From: Planctomycetaceae bacterium
GTDB lineage: Bacteria > Planctomycetota > Phycisphaerae > Phycisphaerales > SM1A02
Direction: 5' to 3'
Assembly (NCBI GenBank): GCA_002684315.1
Contig: NYVB01000063.1
Span: 2,778-13,027, forward strand
DNA: 10,250 nucleotides
A model generated the notes under the pieces. That model was not told the DNA's origin. It ran no database searches and saw nothing but the letters and a program-made list of their open reading frames with translations. Each line of letters begins with the position of its first letter. Position 1 is the first letter of the stretch. Shown here piece after piece: positions 1-6,759 of this stretch. Made by a program: the position numbers and the translations under genes.

Positions 1-558
1 CCGGCCAAACTGCTCGCCAGCGAAAAAGACGCGGCGGAACTCGCGATGATCGTCGACCTCATGCGAAATGATCTCGGTCGAATCTCGGAACCGGGGTCGG
101 TCGTCGTCGAAACCGGTCGGGTGATCGAAAGCCATCCGGGCGTCATTCACGGAGTTGCCGAAGTGGCCGGACGCCTGCGTGAGGGGATGGAACTGGACGA
201 CGTTCTTCGAGCGACGTTCCCACCCGGTTCGATCACGGGCGCACCGAAGATACGCGCGATGCAGGTCATCGATGAGTTCGAGACTGTTCAACGAGGCCCC
301 TACTGCGGGGCGCTCGGTTTCCAAAGCAGTTGCGGACACATGGCACTCGATGTCTCCATCCGCACTCTGGATCTCGTTCCGGTGTCCATGGATGCTGGAG
401 ACTGGCAGACCCACCAGCTGCGATACGGAGCGGGGTGCGGAATCGTGGCCGACAGCGATCCGATGGCGGAAACCGTCGAATGCGATACCAAGGCCCGACT
501 TTTGAGAGACTACATCACCACGCATTGCTCGCAACCGGGAAAACTCACGGTCGAGTGA
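1..558 (+). CDS. pabB: Aminodeoxychorismate synthase component I (PabB-like), 3' part only
   Basis: This is the C-terminal 185 residues of a chorismate-binding enzyme; the reading frame is open from base 1, so the start lies outside the window. The family converts chorismate with glutamine-derived ammonia: PabB makes 4-amino-4-deoxychorismate for folate, TrpE makes anthranilate. Visible hallmarks are ELAMIVDLMRNDLGRIS near residues 13-29, the active-site block FPPGSITGAPKIRAMQ near 73-88, the PYCGALGF block, the IRTL segment, and GAGCGIVADSDP near the end. The CGALGF form and the short loop before DVSIRTL fit PabB better than TrpE, which usually has GGAVGY. The N-terminal domain and the upstream lysine/threonine motif that best separate the two are not visible, so TrpE or a salicylate/isochorismate-type paralogue cannot be fully excluded. 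It ends in TGA, 16 bases before the stop of the convergent PilZ gene. Confidence 0.85.
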   Translation, partial: PAKLLASEKDAAELAMIVDLMRNDLGRISEPGSVVVETGRVIESHPGVIHGVAEVAGRLREGMELDDVLRATFPPGSITGAPKIRAMQVIDEFETVQRGPYCGALGFQSSCGHMALDVSIRTLDLVPVSMDAGDWQTHQLRYGAGCGIVADSDPMAETVECDTKARLLRDYITTHCSQPGKLTVE

Positions 559-574
559 GCTCCAGAACGAGGAC

Positions 575-1477
575 TCAACCGGCCTTGGCACGACGGGCGT
601 AGGCTTCGACCTGTGCCGCCTGTACTCGTTCGATGTAGGTCTGAATCTGCTCCGCGACGACGGTCTGGTGCTCGTGATTGAAGGTGAAGTCGAAGGCGAC
701 CCCGGCATAGGTCCGGTGCATGCTGTCTATGTGCGTGTGCACGACCTTTCCCGTGACAAGAAGCGGCATTTCAAGATCCGGGTCGAGAGGCACCTGAATC
801 CAGAACACCCGATGTCGGTTGAGAATCTGCGCCGCTTCATGTTCGACGCGAAGCCCGACGCCCCCCCCACCGAGGTTCATCAGGGTCGCCGAGAAATTCG
901 GACCGACCGTGGGAATCACGGACTCGGAGGTGAGCCCGGAAAGATCGGGAGTCTGGCCTTGATTGAAGGCTGACCAGGCGAGTGCGATGGCTCGTTCGGA
1001 AGGAAGCACCGACTTCGGATCCAGCAAGGGCCAGGCGGTGACTTCAGGAAGCTTGAGATCTCGCGTGTCGAGACGAGGGGCACGTCGCTGACAACGCCGC
1101 ACGTTCTCAGGAAGACAGAGTCTCAAGGAACGACTGGAGCGACTTCTTGATGAACTGCGATCATCCTCACCCAGATTGCGAGTGCGGAACATCCAACGGT
1201 TCTGACCGATCGAGAGACAGGCCACGAGTTCTATTCCGACTTCGATGTCGATCTGGCGTCCGAGAGCCATCGGAGCCTCGACCATCATGGCTTCATCGGT
1301 CAAACGCAGCACCTTGACCCGCCAGACCAGATCGGTTCCGGTGGCATGTTCGTGCGGGTCGTCGGTATCGGTGGGTCCGTCAGGACGAGCGATCGCGAAT
1401 TCAATCGCACCCCCTCGGTCGAAGACCTGCTGGAGGGATCTTTTCCACTCGTTCGTTCGTGATCGTGATGCGGGCAC
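575..1477 (-). CDS. YcgR/PilZ-like c-di-GMP-binding protein
   Basis: A 300-residue soluble protein, probably a cyclic-di-GMP effector. Residues about 25-105 form a beta-rich N-terminal domain resembling the YcgR flagellar-brake domain (TDEAMMVEAPM, then an acidic/hydrophobic strand pattern). The C-terminal PilZ part carries RRAPR at about 131-135, matching the RxxxR signature, and NLGGGGVGL at about 201-209, matching [D/N]x[S/A/G]xxG with Gly in place of the usual Ser. The two signatures are about 65 residues apart, against the usual 20-30, so a linker is inserted between them. An Arg/Ser-rich stretch (DDRSSSRSRSSRSLRL, about 105-120) precedes RRAPR. I chose the GTG start at 1477 because AAAGGAG lies 6 nt upstream; a TTG at 1507 would add 10 residues but has no good ribosome binding site. 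It stands alone, convergent with pabB and about 200 bases downstream of the methyltransferase gene. Its target (motility, polysaccharide or transcription) cannot be told from sequence. Confidence 0.75.
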   Translation of the reverse strand: MPASRSRTNEWKRSLQQVFDRGGAIEFAIARPDGPTDTDDPHEHATGTDLVWRVKVLRLTDEAMMVEAPMALGRQIDIEVGIELVACLSIGQNRWMFRTRNLGEDDRSSSRSRSSRSLRLCLPENVRRCQRRAPRLDTRDLKLPEVTAWPLLDPKSVLPSERAIALAWSAFNQGQTPDLSGLTSESVIPTVGPNFSATLMNLGGGGVGLRVEHEAAQILNRHRVFWIQVPLDPDLEMPLLVTGKVVHTHIDSMHRTYAGVAFDFTFNHEHQTVVAEQIQTYIERVQAAQVEAYARRAKAG

Positions 1478-1483
1478 TGTCTG

Positions 1484-1490
1484 CTCCTTT
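1484..1490 (-). promoter_or_regulatory. Ribosome binding site of the PilZ gene
   Basis: On the minus strand AAAGGAG is followed by six bases (CAGACA) and a GTG at 1477. It decides the start in favour of GTG over the upstream TTG at 1507. Confidence 0.7.
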
Positions 1491-1576
1491 GCTCCCCGAA
1501 GGAACAAGGCGTTTTGTTCGGTCCGTGACTCTTTCGTCGTCAGCCGGGTGTCATCGGATCAAATATCCGGAAGAAG

Positions 1577-1608
1577 CCGGAAGTCACCATCGGATCGGTG
1601 ACTGCCGG
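1577..1608 (-). terminator. Strong imperfect hairpin between operon end and PilZ gene; possible terminator
   Basis: The arms CCGGAAGTCACC and GGTGACTGCCGG pair over 12 positions with one mismatch, around the 8-base loop ATCGGATC. The hairpin begins 69 bases past the methyltransferase stop and about 100 bases upstream of the PilZ start. As a terminator of the long minus-strand operon it is well placed, but the bases that follow (CTTCTTCCGGATATTTG) contain only a weak, broken T tract, so intrinsic termination would be inefficient. It could instead be a leader hairpin of the PilZ mRNA or a protein-binding site. Confidence 0.4.
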
Positions 1609-1676
1609 TGTAGAGGAACTATCGGATGATGCTCCCCATGGTCTACTCAGAAAACACACAGACGGTTCCATACCAT

Positions 1677-2357
1677 TCAGTCTGATCGGGCAAAGTCGAT
1701 CATGAGGGCTGCTTCGTCATGCCTTGGGGGCCCGAAACCTGATTTGGATGCCATTTTTTCCAATTCGTCGATGGTCCAGGCACGTAGAAGACGTTCTTCT
1801 GAGCCGGGAAAACGCCGTTTGGAATCGACATCGGAGCCTGTTCGATAGGCGAATGACCGCCCACACGACGACCAGACGACCTGCTGGGTGCCATCAGGGC
1901 TGGTTCCCAAAGGCCACTCGGTTCTGATCATGTCAGGGCCCCAGACTGGAAAATCATCGATCAGAAACGAGCCACCAGCGGCCAGAGCCCGAAACGCTCG
2001 CTGAAAGACCTCCAAGGCATGATCCGTGTCATTGACCAGATTCAGCGTATTGCCGAGGCAGACCACCCCATCGACGGGACCTTGGTCGAACCAGGTCGCG
2101 TGCGGTGAGAGAAAATCCTCATCCAGACGCTCGACGTGTTCATGATCGGTCCAACCTGAATGAGTCAGTGCCTGCACGTCCCGATCGACGGCGAGAACCT
2201 CGACACCATGCCCGGCCAATGGCAGGGCGATGCGTCCACGTCCCGCACCCAGATCGATGACGCGTTGCGACGGCTCGAAGATGTTCAGCACGCCGGAAAT
2301 CTGTGCGGCGGAATCCTCGGAGTCATAGACCTCGAAATCGTCTTCAGGAAGCCCCAC
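1677..2357 (-). CDS. Class I SAM-dependent methyltransferase
   Basis: A Rossmann-fold methyltransferase of about 226 residues with unknown substrate. Motif I is VIDLGAGRGR (about residues 33-42 from the start used here), followed by LPLAGHGVEVLAVDRD, where the acidic end of strand beta-2 should bind the SAM ribose. VDGVVCLGNTLNLV is the motif IV region and FRALAAGGSFLIDDFP the next helix-strand pair. The start is uncertain. GTG at 2357 has AGGTGG five bases upstream and overlaps the TgpA gene by only 14 bases; ATG at 2402 (weak GGA, 241 aa) and ATG at 2459 (no clear site, 260 aa) would overlap it by 59 and 116 bases. Conserved methyltransferase sequence begins only after the 2357 start. It is the last gene of the minus-strand run. 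A substrate from the envelope or a small metabolite is possible, but nothing in the sequence indicates which. Confidence 0.8.
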   Translation of the reverse strand: MGLPEDDFEVYDSEDSAAQISGVLNIFEPSQRVIDLGAGRGRIALPLAGHGVEVLAVDRDVQALTHSGWTDHEHVERLDEDFLSPHATWFDQGPVDGVVCLGNTLNLVNDTDHALEVFQRAFRALAAGGSFLIDDFPVWGPDMIRTEWPLGTSPDGTQQVVWSSCGRSFAYRTGSDVDSKRRFPGSEERLLRAWTIDELEKMASKSGFGPPRHDEAALMIDFARSD

Positions 2358-4593
2358 CGCCGCCACCTGCCGATCTGATTTTCCGAACGAGATCCATGGC
2401 ATGAGCACGATCCGACGAATCGGGACGATGTCCGCCGAATCGGATGTGGTAGAACGCATCGACCAGCAGATTCAAGGTGACACCCGTGGTGGCGTCCACC
2501 TGACTCACTCGAGCGGCGAAACCGCGGGGTGACTCGGAAGGATTCTTCTCGAAACCCTTCTGGCGAAGAATCCTCAAGGCATCGTTCCAAAAGGCGAGAT
2601 CACTCGAGAATCGCCTTCTTTCGGAAGTCGTCAATGGCCCGCAGCCGATTTGAGCGAGGATTCGACGGCGTTTTCTGTTTCGCAGAATGTAGACGACGAC
2701 GAAACACAAGGCGAGAAAGAGAATCGAGGCCATCCAGACGTACCCGGCCACGCCGAGCCTGAAGAACCGGTTGATCGTGGCGAGACGCTCGCCGATCTCT
2801 CCACGAATATCGACCAAATTCTGCTGCCACCCACCGACGAATCGATCTCCCAGCGTCTGCTGAGACCGCTGATCGAAGCCGATGACGTTTGAGTTCCAGA
2901 AGAAATCGAGGCTGTCATAGACCCAGCGCCACCCGTCCAACCATGAGCTGTTGGATGCCTGCAACTCTTCAAGAACGGTGCGAGGAGATGGATCAAGAGT
3001 CTCCCACTGAAACTGACCCGTTCGTACTTCGGTCCAGGCATGAGCATTTGATTCACGGACGACGTAGCTGGACGTACCTTCGTCGTACTCCATCGCGACG
3101 AAACCGGTGATGAGGCGGGATTGGATCCCGAGGCTTCGACACATCGACGTGAGTGCGGAGGCGAAGTATTCACAATGCCCGAATCGATATCGGGTGAGAA
3201 AGCTGACGATCGGGTCTTCACCGGGCATCTGGATGAAATCACGCAGATCCGTGGTGTACGCGCATTCGATCTCGAGCCACTCCGCGAGGGCCCGCGCAAT
3301 ACGTCGGTTGTACGCCCATTTGGATTCGTCCTGCTGAACCTCGCTGGAGACATCCATCGATTCGAGGGCCTCGAGCGCGATGTCTCGAACGGCGGGAATC
3401 GGAAAACCGATCTGCCGAGACTCCCGCCCTGATTCGCCCTGAAGACTTCGCAACGTCTTGACCTGAGGAAAAGGCTGGACTCGAAGCGAATAACTCGCGT
3501 AGTTTCCGAGGTCGGATGAACCGGCGTCGGCGAGCAGCAGGGTTGAACGGTCGATTTGGACCAGACGCGGAGTCGCGGTTGAGATGGCGAGCGTTCCCCA
3601 GGGCGAGAAGATCACATCACTCGCCAGAGATCTCATCTGCACTTCCACGGTGTGGGTCTGTCGCTGCTCGTCGATCGGAGTCGTCCCGAGCTGAGTGAAG
3701 TCACTCGAGGTTTCCACATTGGAACTTCGACTCCATTTGGCATTCATCCAACGACCCAGCGAAGCGTCGTAGCGTGACAGAACGGCACCACGAAGCAGAA
3801 TGGGCTTGGGCCACCTGGTCACGATTCCACCGGGATCGATCCAACGCAACACGAAGACCTCACGCCTGGAACTTGAGATCCGTGTGCTTGAAACGAGATC
3901 GACCGTCTCGTTGAAACCGGAACGACCCGAAATTCCGCCCCCGGACATTCCGGACCGAAAGAGAATCTGGCGGGGGAAGAAGATGAAGACGACGATGCTG
4001 ACCAGAATGATTCCGGTGATCGAAGCCAGAGCCGTTCGCCGGAGCTTCTCGGCATCGAGAGGGCCGAATCTTGAATCAAGCGGGGTCGTGGAGACGAGAC
4101 CGACGCGTCGAGCGTTCCGGGACTTCTCCACACCGGCGAAGAGCTGATAGAGCATGATGACGTAGATCAGCACGACGACCCAGGCCAGAAGCACGATGCC
4201 GAAGAGGAATCGATCACTCTGAATCATCGCGGAGATGACGAGAATCGAGGAGAGGATCAATTGCTGAGCGTCCTCTCGAAGCGTCCTGACCTGAAACTGC
4301 CTGAGGATCAGAATCACGAGCACGAAGATTCCCAGCAACTCCATCGCACGTCCGATGTCGGGGTTTGAAAACGCGCTGAAGATGACGAATGCAAGCGCTA
4401 AAAGCGCCCCGAGGTTCACCATGAACCTCGGCAGTTGAAAACCACGATGACTTTCGGTGACGTACCAGCTGGCGACCAGCAAGGGCCCGACGAGCATGAG
4501 GATCCAGAGCCGGATGGTGGCGATCGACACGGCCGCCACCGAAAGGACGATCAGCACCAGAAGCCAGAAACGAAACAGTCGACGAAGGGTCAT
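2344..4593 (-). CDS. TgpA-like membrane transglutaminase (DUF3488 / transglutaminase core / C-terminal DUF4129-like)
   Basis: A 749-residue integral membrane protein with the full TgpA layout. Residues 1-210 hold about six to seven hydrophobic helices (for example 9-25, 28-46, 59-75, 84-98, 128-150, 188-206). A large extracytoplasmic part of about 400 residues contains the transglutaminase/protease-like core: GHCEYFA with the catalytic Cys at about 473, NAHAWTEV with His at about 518, and ETLDPSP with Asp at about 534. All three catalytic residues are present. A further helix lies at about 617-636, and the cytosolic tail ends in a DUF4129-like segment (AFYHIRFGG, about 713-721). Length matches the family. 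The ATG at 4593 overlaps the DUF58 stop as ATGA and has an excellent ribosome binding site. Proteins of this type occur with DUF58 proteins and are inferred to act on envelope proteins or peptides; the substrate is unknown. The 3' end overlaps the methyltransferase gene. Confidence 0.92.
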   Translation of the reverse strand: MTLRRLFRFWLLVLIVLSVAAVSIATIRLWILMLVGPLLVASWYVTESHRGFQLPRFMVNLGALLALAFVIFSAFSNPDIGRAMELLGIFVLVILILRQFQVRTLREDAQQLILSSILVISAMIQSDRFLFGIVLLAWVVVLIYVIMLYQLFAGVEKSRNARRVGLVSTTPLDSRFGPLDAEKLRRTALASITGIILVSIVVFIFFPRQILFRSGMSGGGISGRSGFNETVDLVSSTRISSSRREVFVLRWIDPGGIVTRWPKPILLRGAVLSRYDASLGRWMNAKWSRSSNVETSSDFTQLGTTPIDEQRQTHTVEVQMRSLASDVIFSPWGTLAISTATPRLVQIDRSTLLLADAGSSDLGNYASYSLRVQPFPQVKTLRSLQGESGRESRQIGFPIPAVRDIALEALESMDVSSEVQQDESKWAYNRRIARALAEWLEIECAYTTDLRDFIQMPGEDPIVSFLTRYRFGHCEYFASALTSMCRSLGIQSRLITGFVAMEYDEGTSSYVVRESNAHAWTEVRTGQFQWETLDPSPRTVLEELQASNSSWLDGWRWVYDSLDFFWNSNVIGFDQRSQQTLGDRFVGGWQQNLVDIRGEIGERLATINRFFRLGVAGYVWMASILFLALCFVVVYILRNRKRRRILAQIGCGPLTTSERRRFSSDLAFWNDALRILRQKGFEKNPSESPRGFAARVSQVDATTGVTLNLLVDAFYHIRFGGHRPDSSDRAHAMDLVRKIRSAGGGGGAS

Positions 4594-5804
4594 GCCATCA
4601 CCTCCCCCGGATCTTCGGCCGGTGATCCCGGTGATTCGGAGTGGGAATCATCGGTCGCATCGAGATCGAGAAACTCCTCGATTCTGGTGGCACTCCAATG
4701 CCAGGACTGTGGGGGTCCGTGATCGGGATTGATGCGCGCAGGATGAACGACCACCACGGCACACCGTTCACTGGTGTTGCTCGATTCCCGGGCGTCGGCG
4801 ACCCGGTCGAGTGAGAGGTCCAGAACGGCAAGCCCTGCGAGAAGCCGCTGGAGATGCCAGTAGCCTCGCCTCAGCGGAAGAGGTCGATCATCGAAACCCA
4901 GCACGGTGAGTCCGAACTCGAGCCCCTCCTTGTCGGCGCATGCGCAGAGCGAAGCCGCCATCGTGATGGCACGTTCTTCCAGCTGACGAGCATCGAAATC
5001 ACGTGTTGCATCGAAGCGAAGTTTCGACGTTTGCTCGGAGAGGTCGAGAATGACCCGGATCCGAGGGGGCGTCGATTCCGAACGTTGAATGACGAGAAGA
5101 TCATCATTCGCCTGAGGACGTTTCCAGAAGACCTTCCGAATGCTGTCTCCGGGTTTGAATTCACGTATCGAGAAGAAATCCTCTCCCGGACCGGGGCGGG
5201 CGGAGATTCCGATTCCACCCAGTTCTCCCTGGGACACGGAATGGATGAGCTCACTCTTGAGAAGATGGGTCGTGGGCTGGACGAGAATCTCCTGATCGAG
5301 ATCGAAATCGATTCTCCGGTCGATGAATCCAAAGGGAAAAGCGGTGATGACTCGAACGCGTTCGAGCTGGAGGACGCCACGACGAAAAGCCGGAAGAACG
5401 GAGTCACAGACCTGGGATTCACCCGGACCGATGCGTGACAACCAACCATAGGAACCACTTGTGCTCTTCGAATCCGGGGAGACGAACCGTTCCTTGATTG
5501 AACGAGAGGTGAGAACCTCTCCGAGACGCAGAGCGAAGACCGACCGTTTTCGGGAGAGATTCTCGACCAGATATTTCACCATGAGCGGCGACCCGCTGGA
5601 AGCGCTTCTGGTTTCAAGACGGGTCACACGAAGAGTGCGCACCATCCTGGCGCTCACGACACCCGAGACGAGGATCATGGCGAGCAGAACACCAAAGCCC
5701 CAAACGACGAGATTGTTCGGCCTCTGAGCGGCGGCGAGGCCGACCAGAAGCGTGAGAACCACGAAGAGGGTTCCTGAAAGATTGATGTGATACCGCATCG
5801 TCAT
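4590..5804 (-). CDS. DUF58 domain membrane protein
   Basis: A 404-residue protein with two N-terminal membrane helices (about residues 9-26 and 33-52), an extended beta-rich segment, and the DUF58 core REFKPGDSIRKVFWKR at about 214-229, followed by LLVIQ. The VILDLSEQT strand (about 251-259) begins a von Willebrand A-like fold, but its DxSxS metal site is degenerate (DLSEQ). DUF58 proteins usually work with a MoxR AAA+ ATPase and a TgpA-type transglutaminase. The transglutaminase gene follows here with a 4-base overlap, but no MoxR gene is adjacent. The ATG at 5804 has no clear Shine-Dalgarno; it is the first usable start, because the lipoprotein stop seven codons upstream lies in the same frame. 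An alternative ATG is at 5798. The tail (about 380-400) is rich in acidic residues, Ser and Pro and looks disordered. Confidence 0.9.
   Translation of the reverse strand: MTMRYHINLSGTLFVVLTLLVGLAAAQRPNNLVVWGFGVLLAMILVSGVVSARMVRTLRVTRLETRSASSGSPLMVKYLVENLSRKRSVFALRLGEVLTSRSIKERFVSPDSKSTSGSYGWLSRIGPGESQVCDSVLPAFRRGVLQLERVRVITAFPFGFIDRRIDFDLDQEILVQPTTHLLKSELIHSVSQGELGGIGISARPGPGEDFFSIREFKPGDSIRKVFWKRPQANDDLLVIQRSESTPPRIRVILDLSEQTSKLRFDATRDFDARQLEERAITMAASLCACADKEGLEFGLTVLGFDDRPLPLRRGYWHLQRLLAGLAVLDLSLDRVADARESSNTSERCAVVVVHPARINPDHGPPQSWHWSATRIEEFLDLDATDDSHSESPGSPAEDPGEVMA
4597..4605 (-). promoter_or_regulatory. Near-perfect ribosome binding site of the TgpA gene
   Basis: GGAGGTGAT lies on the minus strand inside the last codons of the DUF58 gene, with seven bases between GGAGG and the ATG at 4593. 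With the ATGA overlap it suggests translational coupling and strong re-initiation. Confidence 0.8.
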
Positions 5805-5825
5805 GACATCAAGAGCATACGAGCC

Positions 5826-6320
5826 TCAACGACCGTAGCGTTCCAACTCTTCGCGCATTCTTTCACGTTCAGCATCCATGTCGGGGATTCCCGGCGATGA
5901 AGTCCCCGGGGTCATGTCGAATATGAGCAGGAAGTTGGAGAGATTCGAAGGCATCTTTCCAAAGAATTCGATGGTCTTGTTTCGTGGGTGGGAACAACGA
6001 AAGAGCCATTCCTCGACCATCCATCCGGCTCCGAAGGCGTCGACATCGAGCACGAAGGTTCCATCGGAGCCGCTCTGTGTTCGAGAGATCACGCGCCTGT
6101 TCATGCTCTTCGGGTCACGAATCAACTCGATGGTGGCACCGGACACACGTCGTCCTGGGATCGAAAGAGGATCGTTGTCGGCGGTTTTCACCAGACGTCC
6201 ACCAGGCGACTGGGCATTCACGACACGACCCGACAGGCCCTGCCCGCTCGAGCATCCGACGAGAAGTCCACAGAGCGGGAACAGCAGACATGCGACGCGA
6301 AGAGGAAATGACGAGAACAT
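5826..6320 (-). CDS. Small lipoprotein with carboxypeptidase-regulatory-like domain
   Basis: A 164-residue predicted lipoprotein. Residues 1-23 form a type II signal peptide: a short n-region with one Arg, a hydrophobic core (VACLLFPLCGLL), and lipobox LVGC with the lipidated Cys at 23. The mature part shows the beta-sandwich pattern of carboxypeptidase regulatory-like (CNA-B/peptidase-associated) domains: SGRVVNAQ, later SGATIELIRDP, then the T..GSDGTFVLDV turn. It ends in a charged helix (DAERERMREELERYGR). I chose the ATG at 6320 because GGAG lies six bases upstream; an ATG at 6332 and a TTG at 6362 lack such a site. It lies 22 bases after the DUF2007 gene and 21 bases before DUF58. It is probably anchored in a membrane facing the periplasm, where it could meet the TgpA domain; this is inference from position only. 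Confidence 0.75.
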   Translation of the reverse strand: MFSSFPLRVACLLFPLCGLLVGCSSGQGLSGRVVNAQSPGGRLVKTADNDPLSIPGRRVSGATIELIRDPKSMNRRVISRTQSGSDGTFVLDVDAFGAGWMVEEWLFRCSHPRNKTIEFFGKMPSNLSNFLLIFDMTPGTSSPGIPDMDAERERMREELERYGR

Positions 6321-6326
6321 GTGATA

Positions 6327-6330
6327 CTCC
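6327..6330 (-). promoter_or_regulatory. Ribosome binding site that sets the lipoprotein start
   Basis: GGAG, then six bases (TATCAC), then ATG at 6320. This GGAG overlaps an in-frame ATG at 6332, so the two candidate starts compete; the downstream one gives the more typical signal peptide. Confidence 0.5.
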
Positions 6331-6342
6331 ATAGAGAAATCA

Positions 6343-6759
6343 TTAGAAGCTGATGTAGACAATCCCAGCGGTGAACACGAGCAGAATCAGGAGACCGAGA
6401 ATCATTCCGGTCACCGCGAGAAAACGTGCAAATCCATGAATGACCTCTCGTTGCTGAATGAGGTTCTCGACCTCCGGAGGCATCTCACCGAGATCGACCT
6501 CATCCCAGTCGATCGTCGCAGCATGAATCCGTGAGATCTCGAGCGCCTGCTTCGCCAATTCGAGCTGGTCTTGTGGAACCCGGAGAGTCACTTCACTACC
6601 GGGCGCGATCGCGCAGGAAAGCACGGTGAAAGGTGAGGAATTCACGACGGCGAAGATTCCCGCCTCCTCCAGGATCGCACTGAGAGACTGGGCTTCCAGT
6701 TCGTGCTGGCAGGAACAGAGCATGACGAGAGGATTGCTCTCTGATTCGTTGACGGTCAT
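6343..6759 (-). CDS. DUF2007-like protein with C-terminal membrane anchor
   Basis: A 138-residue protein. Residues about 11-75 match the DUF2007 (putative signal-transducing, PII-like ferredoxin fold) pattern: a first strand (VMLCSC), a helix (ELEAQSLSAILEEAGI), FAVVN, a strand (EVTLRVP), and a helix (DQLELAKQAL). A linker rich in acidic residues follows, then one strong transmembrane helix (about 112-134) at the C-terminus, so the domain probably faces the cytosol as a tail-anchored protein. The ATG at 6759 overlaps the upstream stop as ATGA and has GGAGGTGG in front. A TTG at 6798 would add 13 residues but has no such site. It is the only gene here that stops with TAA. The DUF2007 function is not established; two-domain versions joined to a membrane helix are seen in several bacterial groups. 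Confidence 0.75.
   Translation of the reverse strand: MTVNESESNPLVMLCSCQHELEAQSLSAILEEAGIFAVVNSSPFTVLSCAIAPGSEVTLRVPQDQLELAKQALEISRIHAATIDWDEVDLGEMPPEVENLIQQREVIHGFARFLAVTGMILGLLILLVFTAGIVYISF

Noticed and set aside
555..580. Possible bidirectional terminator between pabB and the PilZ gene
   Set aside because: The gap is only 16 bases and I find no stem of useful length with a T tract on either strand.
2631..3353. 240-codon minus-strand frame inside the TgpA gene
   Set aside because: The catalytic Cys/His/Asp blocks of the transglutaminase lie in the other frame over the same bases; this one is Ser/Arg-rich noise.
4854..5438. Open frames on both strands inside the DUF58 gene
   Set aside because: DUF58 motifs are clear in the chosen frame; the others give low-complexity translations with no domain.
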